Notes under the pieces: generated by a model
The model's input: the letters and a program-made list of their open reading frames with translations, nothing else
Told to the model about the DNA's origin: nothing
Databases searched by the model: none
Made by a program: the position numbers and the translations under genes
NCBI RefSeq assembly: GCF_003730135.1
Contig: NZ_RJVO01000003.1
Span: forward strand, 248,001 to 312,000
From: Stagnimonas aquatica
GTDB taxonomy: Bacteria > Pseudomonadota > Gammaproteobacteria > Nevskiales > Nevskiaceae
Reading direction: 5' to 3'
DNA: 64,000 nucleotides
Shown here: positions 52,380 to 60,268 of the stretch, in pieces
Layout of the letters: each line of letters opens with the position of its first letter
Position numbering within the stretch: position 1 is the first letter of the stretch

Positions 52380-53699
52380 CTAGACGAGCAAAGCGCCTTC
52401 CATGAAGCCGGCCGCGCGCAGGTCGCGGTACCAGCGCTCCACCGGGTACTCCTTGGTAAAGCCATGCCCGCCCAGGAGCTGCACGCCGTCGCTGGCGATG
52501 CGCGCGCCTTGTTCCGCGACGAGACGGCGGGCGAGGGCGGTCTCGCGGGCGAAGTCGAGCCCGCGTTCGGCGCGCGAGGCGGCGCGTAGCGTGGTCAGCC
52601 GCAAGCCTTCCAGTTCGACAGCGGTGTCGGCGACGCTGAACGCCACCGCCTGGCGGTGGCTGATCGGCTCGCCAAAGGCGACGCGGCCGTTCACGTAAGG
52701 GATCAGGTAATCGAGCACCGCCTGCCCGCAGCCGAGCGCCAGCGCGCTCCAGGCCAGCCGGGAGAGCTGGATGCAGTCGCGGTAGACGGCGGCATCACCA
52801 CCAGCCAGCAAGGCATCGGCGCCGACCCGCACCCGGTGCAATTGCAGCTGCGCGGTGGCGGCGGCGCGCAGGCCCATCGCTGGTTCGGCGCGCACGCTCA
52901 AGCCGCGTGTCGAACCCTCAACCAGAAACAACGCCGGGCCGTGGTCCTCAAGCTGCGCGGCGACCAGAAACAGCTCGCCATCGGCGGCGCGCGGCACCAG
53001 CGATTTCAGGCCTTCCAGCAGATAGCTGCCGTCGCGCTCGCGGCGGGCAGTGGTCTTGAGAAGAAAGGGGTTGAACAGCGCGCGCGGCTCCTGCACCGCC
53101 AGCGCAGCGGCGGGCGCGCTGGCGGCGGCGAAGGCCGGCAGATACTTGGCCTGCTGGGCCTCGTCGCCCCAGAGCCCCAGGGCATTGGCGACCGCGCCCG
53201 GGGCGAGGATCGCCACTGCCAGGCCCAGGTCGCCGTGCGCGAGTGCCTCGGCGACCAGCACATTGCTGACCACCGAGCGCTCGCTGCCTGCGCCGCCGAC
53301 CTCCTCGGGCAGGCCGATCAGGCCGATGCCCAGCTCGCCAGCGGCTTCGAGCAGTGGCTTGGGCGCGAGGCAGGCGCTGTCAGCAGCCTGGGCGGCGGCG
53401 CGCAGCTCGGCGTCGGCGAAGGCAGCCACTGCCTCGCGTAGCATCTGCTGCTCCTCGCTGGGGTTGAGGTCGAACAGCTCGCGTTCGCGGCCGGGCGCCA
53501 GCCGTGCCGGTCGCACCAGCTTGTTCACCGCCGCGAAGCTGCGGGCAGCGGCGCCGATGCCGACAAAGCCGGCGCGGGTAGCCTGAAACAGCAACTGCTC
53601 GGACGGTTTGCGCAGCTTGAGCTTGTCGACCAGGGACAGGCCGGCGAAGCGGTTCAGCACCTTGAGCCCGAGGCCCATGGTCTTCTCGGGGACGCTCAT
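52380..53699 (-). CDS. Acyl-CoA dehydrogenase (second, divergent)
   Basis: A 439-residue acyl-CoA dehydrogenase-like protein. The N-terminal extension of about 70 residues (LKLRKPSEQLLFQATRAGFVG) precedes the helical ACAD domain with GIGLIGLPEEVGGAGSERSV; the C-terminal domain has VQLLGGHGFTKEYPVERWYRDLRAAGFMEG. The TEPGxGSD loop is replaced by AVQEPRALFNPFLLK, so FAD/substrate binding may differ or the protein may be a partner subunit. It is immediately upstream of the other ACAD gene in one operon. Confidence 0.9.
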   Translation of the reverse strand: MSVPEKTMGLGLKVLNRFAGLSLVDKLKLRKPSEQLLFQATRAGFVGIGAAARSFAAVNKLVRPARLAPGRERELFDLNPSEEQQMLREAVAAFADAELRAAAQAADSACLAPKPLLEAAGELGIGLIGLPEEVGGAGSERSVVSNVLVAEALAHGDLGLAVAILAPGAVANALGLWGDEAQQAKYLPAFAAASAPAAALAVQEPRALFNPFLLKTTARRERDGSYLLEGLKSLVPRAADGELFLVAAQLEDHGPALFLVEGSTRGLSVRAEPAMGLRAAATAQLQLHRVRVGADALLAGGDAAVYRDCIQLSRLAWSALALGCGQAVLDYLIPYVNGRVAFGEPISHRQAVAFSVADTAVELEGLRLTTLRAASRAERGLDFARETALARRLVAEQGARIASDGVQLLGGHGFTKEYPVERWYRDLRAAGFMEGALLV

Positions 53700-53748
53700 C
53701 GGGTTCTCCTCCAGATCATGCCGGGTGCGAGACGCCCGGCGTCGCCGC

Positions 53749-54258
53749 TCAACCGGCGGCTTTCTTGCGGCTGGGCTTCTTGGTGGCCGGCGCTTCCTGC
53801 AAGGCGGTGCGGGTCTGCTCCAGGAAGCGGTCCACCAGTGCGGTGAACTTGCCCTGGATGAAAGCCGGCGCCACCAGGCGATAGACCAGGGGCACCGGTA
53901 CGTCGTGCAATTCGCCGCGCACCTGGAAGCTCAGCGTTGCTCCGCCGGCAGCCTCGCGCACCCGGAAGGCACCTTCGATGCGGGCGTTGCCGACATCCGG
54001 CAGGGCGGTCCACCGAAGTTCGCCGGCCTGGGGGTTGATGTGATACTCGGCGCCGTAGCTGACGTTGTGGGCGATGTTGGCGATGCGCGAGCCGATCACG
54101 TCCATGTCCCAGCGGTAGCGCTTGCCGCCGAGGTGGCTCAGCTTCTTCAGCTTGGGGAAGCGGCCGATGGTGGTTTCCAGGTCGTCGAACAACGCCAGGA
54201 CTTCATTGGCGCTGACCGGGACCGGTAGGCTGCGCTCGATCGAGAGTTGGACCTTCAT
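53749..54258 (-). CDS. SRPBCC (START/cyclase-like) family protein
   Basis: A 169-residue protein from ATG 54258. It begins KVQLSIERSLPVPVSANEVLALFDDLETT and contains a helix-grip pattern (WDMDVIGSRIANIAHNVSYGAEYHINP) with a Lys-rich C-terminal tail (ATKKPSRKKAAG). SRPBCC folds bind lipids or polyketide-like ligands. It is upstream of the two ACAD genes on the same strand. Confidence 0.85.
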   Translation of the reverse strand: MKVQLSIERSLPVPVSANEVLALFDDLETTIGRFPKLKKLSHLGGKRYRWDMDVIGSRIANIAHNVSYGAEYHINPQAGELRWTALPDVGNARIEGAFRVREAAGGATLSFQVRGELHDVPVPLVYRLVAPAFIQGKFTALVDRFLEQTRTALQEAPATKKPSRKKAAG

Positions 54259-54375
54259 GCGGGACTTGTAGATGGTTGCCAGGGTGCTGCGCAGCCTCGC
54301 AGAGCCTCCGGGCCGGGTGTATGGCCCGAGGACCGCCGCCATGGGCGCGGCGGTCAACGCCGGGTAGTCGCTTGC

Positions 54376-56178
54376 TCAGAAGCGCAGCTGGCCGTCGAGG
54401 ATGCGCTGGTAGAGGCTGGCGGTGAGCGGCTGGTAGCCGAGCGCGGTGTCGGCCAGCACGTAGAGCGGCTCCTGGATCAGCGCCGGATCGCAGCCCTCAC
54501 GCTTCAGGTCGACCTTGCGGAACTTGAAGGTGCTGGTGGTCTCCTGAGCACTGCGCAGGCGCAGGAACAGCGGTACCGCATAGGCCGGCAGCCGCGATTG
54601 CAGATGTCTGGCCAGTGCCGCGCCGTTGATCTCGCCGAGGCCGGTCAGCGCCGCCATGCCGGCGCGGCCGTCGGCATTCGGCAGCTGCACGCCGTAGACC
54701 ACGGTCTCCTCGATGCCCGGAAAGCCCTCGAAGGCGGCCTCGACCTCGGTGGTGGCGACGTTCTCGCCCTTCCAGCGGAAGGTGTCGCCGACACGGTCGA
54801 CGAACTGGATGTGGCGCCAGCCCTGGTCGCGCACCAGGTCGCCGCTGTTGACCCAGCAGTCGCCGGGCTTGAACACATCGCGCAACAGCTTGGCCTCGCT
54901 GGCCTTGCGGTCGGTGTAGCCGTCGAACGGGGTCTTGTTGCCGACCTCGGTGATCAGCAGGCCGACGCCATCGCGCGCGACCCGCCGCATGCGGCCCGCG
55001 CGGTCGCGTACCGGCGTTTCGGTTTCGCCATCGAACTCGACGATGGCGAAGGGCAGGGGGCAGAAGCCGGCGGTCTTGGCCAGACCGAAGCCGTTGATGA
55101 AGGCGGCGTTGGATTCGCTGGCGCCGTAGAACTCGCTGATCTGGTGGATGTTGAAACGCGCCACGAAGGCATCCCAGAGTTCGGCACGCAGGCCGTTGCC
55201 GACGATCAGCCGCACCCGGTGCTCGCGGTCGCTGGCGGTTTCCGGACGCAGCAGCAGGTAGCGCAGCAGTTCGCCGATGTAGCAGAAGGCGGTGATGTCG
55301 TAGCGGCGGATGTCATCCCAGAAGCGCGAGGCGCTGAAACGGCGCGCCAGCACCAGGCAGGAACCACTGAGCAGCACCGAACCCCAGCTCACCGTCAGCG
55401 CGTTGTTGTGGTAGAGCGGCAGGCAGCAGTAGAAGACGTCGTCCGGCTTCAGGCGCAGGGCCATCTGGCCCAGGCCGGCGGCACCGCGCAGCCAGCGGTA
55501 GTGGGTCATCCGGCTGGCCTTGGGCAGGCCGGTGGTGCCGGAGGTGAAGATGTAGAAGGCAGTCTGCTTTTGCAGCACCGCAGCGGTTTCTGGCGGATTG
55601 CTGTCGTCGGCATTCCGGCTCAGTGCGCGCAGGTTCAGCCAGGGTGCCGGCGCCTCGCTGTCGCCGTCCCAGAGCCAGGGTCGGCCGCCGTCGTTGCCGG
55701 GCTTCAGGCCGGTGCTGAGAATCGCCTCCTGGCATTCCTCCCCGACGATCAGCAGCTTGGCCTGGGTGAGCTTGAGGCTGTGTGCCAGCACCTCGCCGCG
55801 CTGCTGCGGATTCAGCATGCCGGCGATGGCGCCCAGCTTCACCACCGCAGCCACGCAGGCCAGGGTTTCCGGGCGGTTGTCCATCAGGATCGCCGCCGCC
55901 TCGCCGGGCTTCAGACCCTGCGCCTTGAGCGCCTGGGCGATGCGGTTGACCCAGGCATTGAAGCCGGCATAGGTCCAGGCGCGCTCTTCGAAGCGCAGCG
56001 CCAGGTGCTCGGGATAGCGCTCGGCCTGCTCCTGCAGCAGCAGGCCGATGGAGCCGGGCTTCTCCGGGTTGGCCAGGGCCAGTCGCAGCAGGCCTCGGTT
56101 GACGGTCAGCGTGTCACCGAGGCTGGCGAGCGCGCCGCGCGCGATGTCGATTAGCCGGACGCGGTTGTCGCTGCTCAC
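54376..56178 (-). CDS. Long-chain acyl-CoA synthetase (FATP/FadD6-like)
   Basis: A 600-residue AMP-forming CoA ligase from GTG 56178, which overlaps the upstream gene's stop (GTGA). The AMP-binding signature is AFYIFTSGTTGLPKASRMTH, followed by YGASESNAAFING, and the hinge/A8 region is DRVGDTFRWKGENVATTEVE. The C-terminal lysine lies in TSTFKFRKVDL. The sequence is closest to very-long-chain/FATP-type synthetases. It would activate a fatty or cyclic carboxylic acid for the two ACADs downstream. Confidence 0.93.
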   Translation of the reverse strand: MSSDNRVRLIDIARGALASLGDTLTVNRGLLRLALANPEKPGSIGLLLQEQAERYPEHLALRFEERAWTYAGFNAWVNRIAQALKAQGLKPGEAAAILMDNRPETLACVAAVVKLGAIAGMLNPQQRGEVLAHSLKLTQAKLLIVGEECQEAILSTGLKPGNDGGRPWLWDGDSEAPAPWLNLRALSRNADDSNPPETAAVLQKQTAFYIFTSGTTGLPKASRMTHYRWLRGAAGLGQMALRLKPDDVFYCCLPLYHNNALTVSWGSVLLSGSCLVLARRFSASRFWDDIRRYDITAFCYIGELLRYLLLRPETASDREHRVRLIVGNGLRAELWDAFVARFNIHQISEFYGASESNAAFINGFGLAKTAGFCPLPFAIVEFDGETETPVRDRAGRMRRVARDGVGLLITEVGNKTPFDGYTDRKASEAKLLRDVFKPGDCWVNSGDLVRDQGWRHIQFVDRVGDTFRWKGENVATTEVEAAFEGFPGIEETVVYGVQLPNADGRAGMAALTGLGEINGAALARHLQSRLPAYAVPLFLRLRSAQETTSTFKFRKVDLKREGCDPALIQEPLYVLADTALGYQPLTASLYQRILDGQLRF

Positions 56179-56525
56179 TGCGGGCGGCCGTTGACTTCCA
56201 CCAGCGACTGGTCGAGGAAGTCGGCGACCATCACCCACTGTCGCTGGTCGAGCTTGTGCAGAATCTTGCCCAGCCCGAAATGCACCGCGCGGACACTGCC
56301 GCTGACGCCCATCTCGGCCAGGCCGCGCATGGTGATGCCGCCGCCGAAGTCCTTCACCGGCTTGACGAAGAAGTGGGTCATCGCCGCCTCGGTCATCTCG
56401 CAGACCACCTTGACCACCTCATCGGCCTGCTGCGGCTTGATGGCGCCGCTGCGGATGCGGTCGGCCACCGACAGGGCCTTCTCGGCCAGCTTGGCGTTGA
56501 TGGGGGCGCCAACATGGTCGCGCAT
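56175..56525 (-). CDS. Small protein of unknown function upstream of acyl-CoA synthetase
   Basis: A 116-residue, mostly helical protein (INAKLAEKALSVADRIRSGAI; EVVKVVCEMTEAAMTHFFVKP; MRGLAEMGVSGSVRAVHFGLG). No family recognised. Its stop overlaps the acyl-CoA synthetase start by 4 bp, so the two are translated together. CTCCTCC (complement) lies just before its ATG. Confidence 0.7.
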   Translation of the reverse strand: MRDHVGAPINAKLAEKALSVADRIRSGAIKPQQADEVVKVVCEMTEAAMTHFFVKPVKDFGGGITMRGLAEMGVSGSVRAVHFGLGKILHKLDQRQWVMVADFLDQSLVEVNGRPQ

Positions 56526-56601
56526 GCACTCTCCTCCAGATATTTATTGGGATTATTGGAACGGCAGTCTGCCCGCTGTGGCGGCTCGCTGCCAACACAA
56601 A

Positions 56602-56628
56602 GCCGCCCCCGGGGCTAGCGGGGGCGGC
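56602..56628 (-). terminator. Rho-independent terminator of PF10118 copy 2
   Basis: On the minus strand GCCGCCCCCG / CGGGGGCGGC form a 10-bp stem with an 8-base loop, followed by TTTGTGTT. Confidence 0.85.
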
Positions 56629-56646
56629 GGGGTCGACCAACAGCAC

Positions 56647-57483
56647 TCAGGCAGCGGCGGCAAGCCGGTCGTGTTCGCGGACGAAGCCGTCGATTTCGGC
56701 GAGGAAATGGCGGTTGTCGTGCTGCCAGGGGTGGAAGCCGGGCTTGAAGTAGTCGAGCCAGGGCCGGAACGAGCGGCGCAGGAAGCCGTCGCGGCCGATC
56801 AGGAAGCTGGCCAGTTCGCGCCACTGGGCGAGTCCGCGGGCCTTCGGATTGGCGCGGCTCATGCGCACGGTGTAGATGGCCACCAGCAGCATGAACAGCG
56901 AGGTGGCGACCAGCTGCACCGCCGCCCGTTCGGCATAGGCGCGCGGCTTGCCCTTCATCACCGTCTGCCAGACGTCATAGGCGACCGCCTTGTGCTCGGT
57001 CTCTTCCAGCGAGTGCCAGCGCCACAGGGAGATGTAGTTGGGCTCGCCATCGCGGGTGACCGAGTCCACCGACAGCACCCAATCGGCGAGCAGGGCGGTG
57101 TAGTGCTCCAGGGCGATGGTGATCGCCAACTGGGTGGAGGGCGGGGCCACCGCCTTGATCCGCTCCAGCAGCCGGCGCACCTGGTCTTCGAGTTCAGCGG
57201 CGGGCATGCCGGCGGCCTGCATCAGGTCGTTGTAGTCCTCGTGCTCGCGGCCGTGCATGGCCTCCTGGCCGATGAAGGCGGTAACGGCCTTCTGAAGTTC
57301 AGGGTCGCGGATCTGCTCGCGGTAGTGGCGGACCGACTGGATGAAGAAGCGCTCGCCGACGGGAAAGAACACCGACAAGGTGTTGACGAACTGGGTCACC
57401 AGCGGGCCGCGGCCGTGCCAGTCACCGATGCGCTCGGCCGGTAGCGTGAAGCGCAGATCGCGGCGGATGGGAAGCACGGACAT
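56647..57483 (-). CDS. PF10118-type metal-dependent hydrolase (copy 2)
   Basis: A 278-residue paralogue of the gene at 13385-14224, with the same motif spacing: FIGQEAMHGREHEDYN, IALEHYTALLADWVL, HSLEETEHKAVAYDVWQ, and the C-terminal YFKPGFHPWQHDN. ATG 57483 has AAGGAG nine bases upstream. Like its paralogue it has an ACATC-N4-GATG palindrome upstream. It is divergent from an alpha/beta hydrolase gene. Confidence 0.88.
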   Translation of the reverse strand: MSVLPIRRDLRFTLPAERIGDWHGRGPLVTQFVNTLSVFFPVGERFFIQSVRHYREQIRDPELQKAVTAFIGQEAMHGREHEDYNDLMQAAGMPAAELEDQVRRLLERIKAVAPPSTQLAITIALEHYTALLADWVLSVDSVTRDGEPNYISLWRWHSLEETEHKAVAYDVWQTVMKGKPRAYAERAAVQLVATSLFMLLVAIYTVRMSRANPKARGLAQWRELASFLIGRDGFLRRSFRPWLDYFKPGFHPWQHDNRHFLAEIDGFVREHDRLAAAA

Positions 57484-57510
57484 GATTGACTCCTTGGGTG
57501 TCGGTGGTAC

Positions 57511-57532
57511 TGTTACATCAAACGATGTCACA
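57511..57532. promoter_or_regulatory. Palindromic operator between PF10118 copy 2 and alpha/beta hydrolase
   Basis: TGTTACATC and GATGTCACA form an almost perfect 9-bp inverted repeat with a 4-bp AAAC spacer. It lies 28 bp upstream of the minus-strand ATG and at the 5' end of the plus-strand gene. A regulator such as the MerR-type protein two genes away, or a TetR-like one, may bind it. Confidence 0.65.
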
Positions 57533-57557
57533 ACAAATGCCGCAGATCAACCAAACA

Positions 57558-58496
57558 ATGCCATCAAGCTCTGTAACCGAAGGATTGGACTCGGAATTGC
57601 CCCGCGACTCCTGGGTGGTCTCCGGCACGGTCCGGCTGGCGGTCCGGGAACGCGGCCTGAAAGGCCGGCCGCCAGTGCTGCTGTTGCACGGCTATCCAGA
57701 CCAGCAGGAGGTCTGGGAGGCGGTGGCCGAGCGGCTGGCCAGCGAATTCCATGTGATCAGCTACGACGTGCGCGGCGCCGGCCGCTCGGACCGCCCAGCC
57801 CGGGTCGGCGACTACCGGCTGGAGCTGCTCGCCGACGATCTGCGAGCGGTGATCGCGGCGGTCTCGCCCGAGCGGCCGGTGCATCTGGTCGCGCACGACT
57901 GGGGCTCGATCCAGAGCTGGGAGGCGGTGGGGGTGGACAGCGCGCCGCGCTACTTCGCCAGCTTCACCTCGATCTCCGGTCCCTGCATCGACCACGTCGG
58001 GGAATGGCTGCAGGACTTGCGTCGGGGCCGAGGTCGTGAGGAGGCGGGTCCGCTGCTGCGGCAGATGCTGCATTCCTGGTACATCGGCATGTTCCAGTTG
58101 CCGGGCTTGGCGCCGCTGGTCTGGCGCGCCGGTCTGGGCCGGGTCTGGCACCGCCTGCTCAGTCGCCAGGAGCAGGTGCGCGCGCTGGCCTCGGCAACCC
58201 AGACCGCCGATGGCATCGCCGGCATCCGCATGTACCGCGCCAACTTTCCTGCCCGTCTGCGGCGCCCGCAGCCGCGCACCGTGAATCTGCCGGTGCAGTT
58301 GCTGATCGCCACCGGCGATCCCTATGTCGCGCCGGCGTTTCTGCGCGCCTTGTTGCGGCAGCGCGCCTCGCGCCTGCCGCAGTTGCAGACCCGGGAGCTG
58401 AGCGGCGGCCACTGGCAGCCGCTGGCGCAGCCGGACAGGCTGGCCGGCCTGGTGCGCGAGTTCGTCCTTGCGCAGGAGGCTCGGCGTCCTGCCTAG
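57558..58496 (+). CDS. Alpha/beta hydrolase fold protein
   Basis: A roughly 312-residue hydrolase (start uncertain: ATG 57558 chosen; ATG 57525 lies inside the operator). It shows VLLLHGYPDQQEVWEAVA for the oxyanion hole, VHLVAHDWGSIQSWEAV with Asp as the probable nucleophile (the HDWG pattern of haloalkane dehalogenase/epoxide hydrolase types), and a C-terminal SGGHWQPLAQPD for the His. Asp rather than Ser at the elbow is notable. Plus-strand partner of PF10118 copy 2, followed by a MerR gene. Confidence 0.85.
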   Translation: MPSSSVTEGLDSELPRDSWVVSGTVRLAVRERGLKGRPPVLLLHGYPDQQEVWEAVAERLASEFHVISYDVRGAGRSDRPARVGDYRLELLADDLRAVIAAVSPERPVHLVAHDWGSIQSWEAVGVDSAPRYFASFTSISGPCIDHVGEWLQDLRRGRGREEAGPLLRQMLHSWYIGMFQLPGLAPLVWRAGLGRVWHRLLSRQEQVRALASATQTADGIAGIRMYRANFPARLRRPQPRTVNLPVQLLIATGDPYVAPAFLRALLRQRASRLPQLQTRELSGGHWQPLAQPDRLAGLVREFVLAQEARRPA

Positions 58497-58515
58497 AGGC
58501 CGCTATCATGCCGGC

Positions 58516-59325
58516 ATGAAGCCGCTGAATAAGAAAAGCAAAGCCGCCGGGGACGCCGAGGAGCTGCGCAAGCCCGTCGAGTACTCCATCGAGGATCTCG
58601 CCCGCGCCGCCAAGACCACGGTGCGCAATGTCCGCGCCTACCAGGATCGCGGCTTGATCCCACCGCCGGAGCGGCGCGGCCGCACTGGCGTCTACAGCGA
58701 GGCGCATCTGTCGCGGCTGCGCATCATCGGCCACCTGCTGCAGCGGGGTTACACCCTGGCCAGCATCGGTGAGCTGATCGAAGCCTGGGAACGCGGCCAG
58801 GACATCGCCGGGCTGATCGGCCTGGAGTCGGCGGTGTCCAGCCCCTGGACCGACGAGACGCCGGCGACCTACTCACTGATTGATCTGGTGAAGCTGTTCG
58901 GTGGGCGCTTCGAGCTGTCCTGGATCGTCAAGGCCAACGAGCTGGGCATCATCAAGCAGCAGGGAGCACGTTTCGTCGCGCCTTCGCCACGCACGCTGCA
59001 AGCCGGCGCCGAGCTGGTCAGTGTCGGCATTCCGCTGGACGAGATGCTGGACGTGGTGGCCGGCCTGCGCGCCAATGTCGAGCGCGCGGCGGACGAGATG
59101 GTGCGCCTGGTCGAGCACTACATCTTCGACAAGTACGGCAGCGGCCTGCCGCCCAAGGAAGACGTGCCCAAGCTCGGCGAGATCATCTGGCGCCTGCGCC
59201 CGCTGGTGGAGATGGCGGTGCACGCGGAAGTGGCGCGGGCGATGGAGATTGCCGCCAACAAGCATCTGGGCGACCGCCTGGCGACGGTGCTGGAACAGAT
59301 GTCCAACCAGCCGCGCAGCAGCTGA
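58516..59325 (+). CDS. MerR family transcriptional regulator
   Basis: A 269-residue regulator from ATG 58516. The N-terminal winged helix-turn-helix reads YSIEDLARAAKTTVRNVRAYQDRGLIPPPERRGRTGVYSEAHLSRLRIIG. A long C-terminal helical domain (about 100-269) lacks metal-binding cysteines and may sense a hydrophobic ligand or act through oligomerisation. It lies 19 bp after the alpha/beta hydrolase and is the nearest candidate to bind the palindrome at 57511. Confidence 0.9.
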   Translation: MKPLNKKSKAAGDAEELRKPVEYSIEDLARAAKTTVRNVRAYQDRGLIPPPERRGRTGVYSEAHLSRLRIIGHLLQRGYTLASIGELIEAWERGQDIAGLIGLESAVSSPWTDETPATYSLIDLVKLFGGRFELSWIVKANELGIIKQQGARFVAPSPRTLQAGAELVSVGIPLDEMLDVVAGLRANVERAADEMVRLVEHYIFDKYGSGLPPKEDVPKLGEIIWRLRPLVEMAVHAEVARAMEIAANKHLGDRLATVLEQMSNQPRSS

Positions 59326-59335
59326 TCCGCTGACT

Positions 59336-59373
59336 CCCTCCCCCGCTTGCGGGGGAGGGGCGGGGTGGGGGCG
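59336..59373 (+). repeat. REP-like palindromic element, copy D
   Basis: Arms 59336-59346 and 59349-59359 (CCCTCCCCCGC and its complement) with a TT loop and tail GGGGTGGGGGCG, in the gap between the convergent MerR and SDR genes. Confidence 0.7.
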
Positions 59374-59391
59374 TTTGCCCTGCTCGGGCCG

Positions 59392-60237
59392 CTACTTCCC
59401 CTTGCTCATCTGCAGCTTGGTGCCGAGGCCGACCAGCTTCTGGTAGCCGGTCGGCAGCAGCCGCTGCATGAGGTCCACCGCCACCGCGTCCGGCCCGATC
59501 AGCACCCGCCGGGAATTGCGGCGCACGCCCTTCAGGATGGTTTCCGCCGCCGTCTCCGGCGTGGTGATGAACATCTTCTCGAACCGCGCCTTGCCCTGTT
59601 CGGCTTCCTGGCCGATCAGCGCCTTCATGTTGTCGTCGAAGCGCGCCGCCCGGGCGATATTGGTCTTGATGCCGCCCGGGTGCACGCAGGTGGTGGAGAC
59701 CGGGCTCTTGGCCATGTCCAGCTCAATGCGCAGCGCTTCGGTAAAGCCGCGCACCGCGAACTTGCTGGCGTTGTAGGCCGACTGGCTGGGCACGCCGATG
59801 ATGCCGAAGATGCTGGAGATATTGATGATGTGGCCGTCGCCGGAGGCTTTCAGATAGGGCAGGAAGGCCTGGCTGCCGTGCACCACGCCCCAGAAGTTGA
59901 TGTCCATGATCCAGCGGAAGTCCTCGAACTTCATGCCGTCCACCGCCGCGCCCAGGGCGACGCCAGCGTTGTTGAACACCAGGTTGATCTGGCCATGCGC
60001 CTTGGCGCTGGCCTCGGCCCAGGCGTAGATGGCGTCGCGGTTGGCGACATCCACCTTGGTCTGGGTGACCTTCACGCCCTTGGCCTCGCAGGCCTTGGCG
60101 GTTTCGGCGAGGCCGGCGCTGTTGACGTCGGACAGCGCCAGCGCGCAGCCCTGACCCGCAAGATTGATCGCCAGCGCGCGGCCGATGCCGGAGCCGGCGC
60201 CGGTGATGGCGGCGACCTTGTTCTGGAAAGACTTCAT
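59392..60237 (-). CDS. Short-chain dehydrogenase/reductase
   Basis: A 281-residue classical SDR with TGAGSGIGRALAINL, LVFNNAGVALGAAV, the catalytic-Ser region HIINISSIFGIIG and SAYNASKFAVRGFTEALR with YxxxK. It is 31 bp downstream of the Baeyer-Villiger-type monooxygenase on the same strand and probably supplies or uses the ketone in the same pathway. Confidence 0.92.
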   Translation of the reverse strand: MKSFQNKVAAITGAGSGIGRALAINLAGQGCALALSDVNSAGLAETAKACEAKGVKVTQTKVDVANRDAIYAWAEASAKAHGQINLVFNNAGVALGAAVDGMKFEDFRWIMDINFWGVVHGSQAFLPYLKASGDGHIINISSIFGIIGVPSQSAYNASKFAVRGFTEALRIELDMAKSPVSTTCVHPGGIKTNIARAARFDDNMKALIGQEAEQGKARFEKMFITTPETAAETILKGVRRNSRRVLIGPDAVAVDLMQRLLPTGYQKLVGLGTKLQMSKGK

Positions 60238-60268
60238 GGACTCCTCTGGATTTCTAGGTGGTTTGCAA

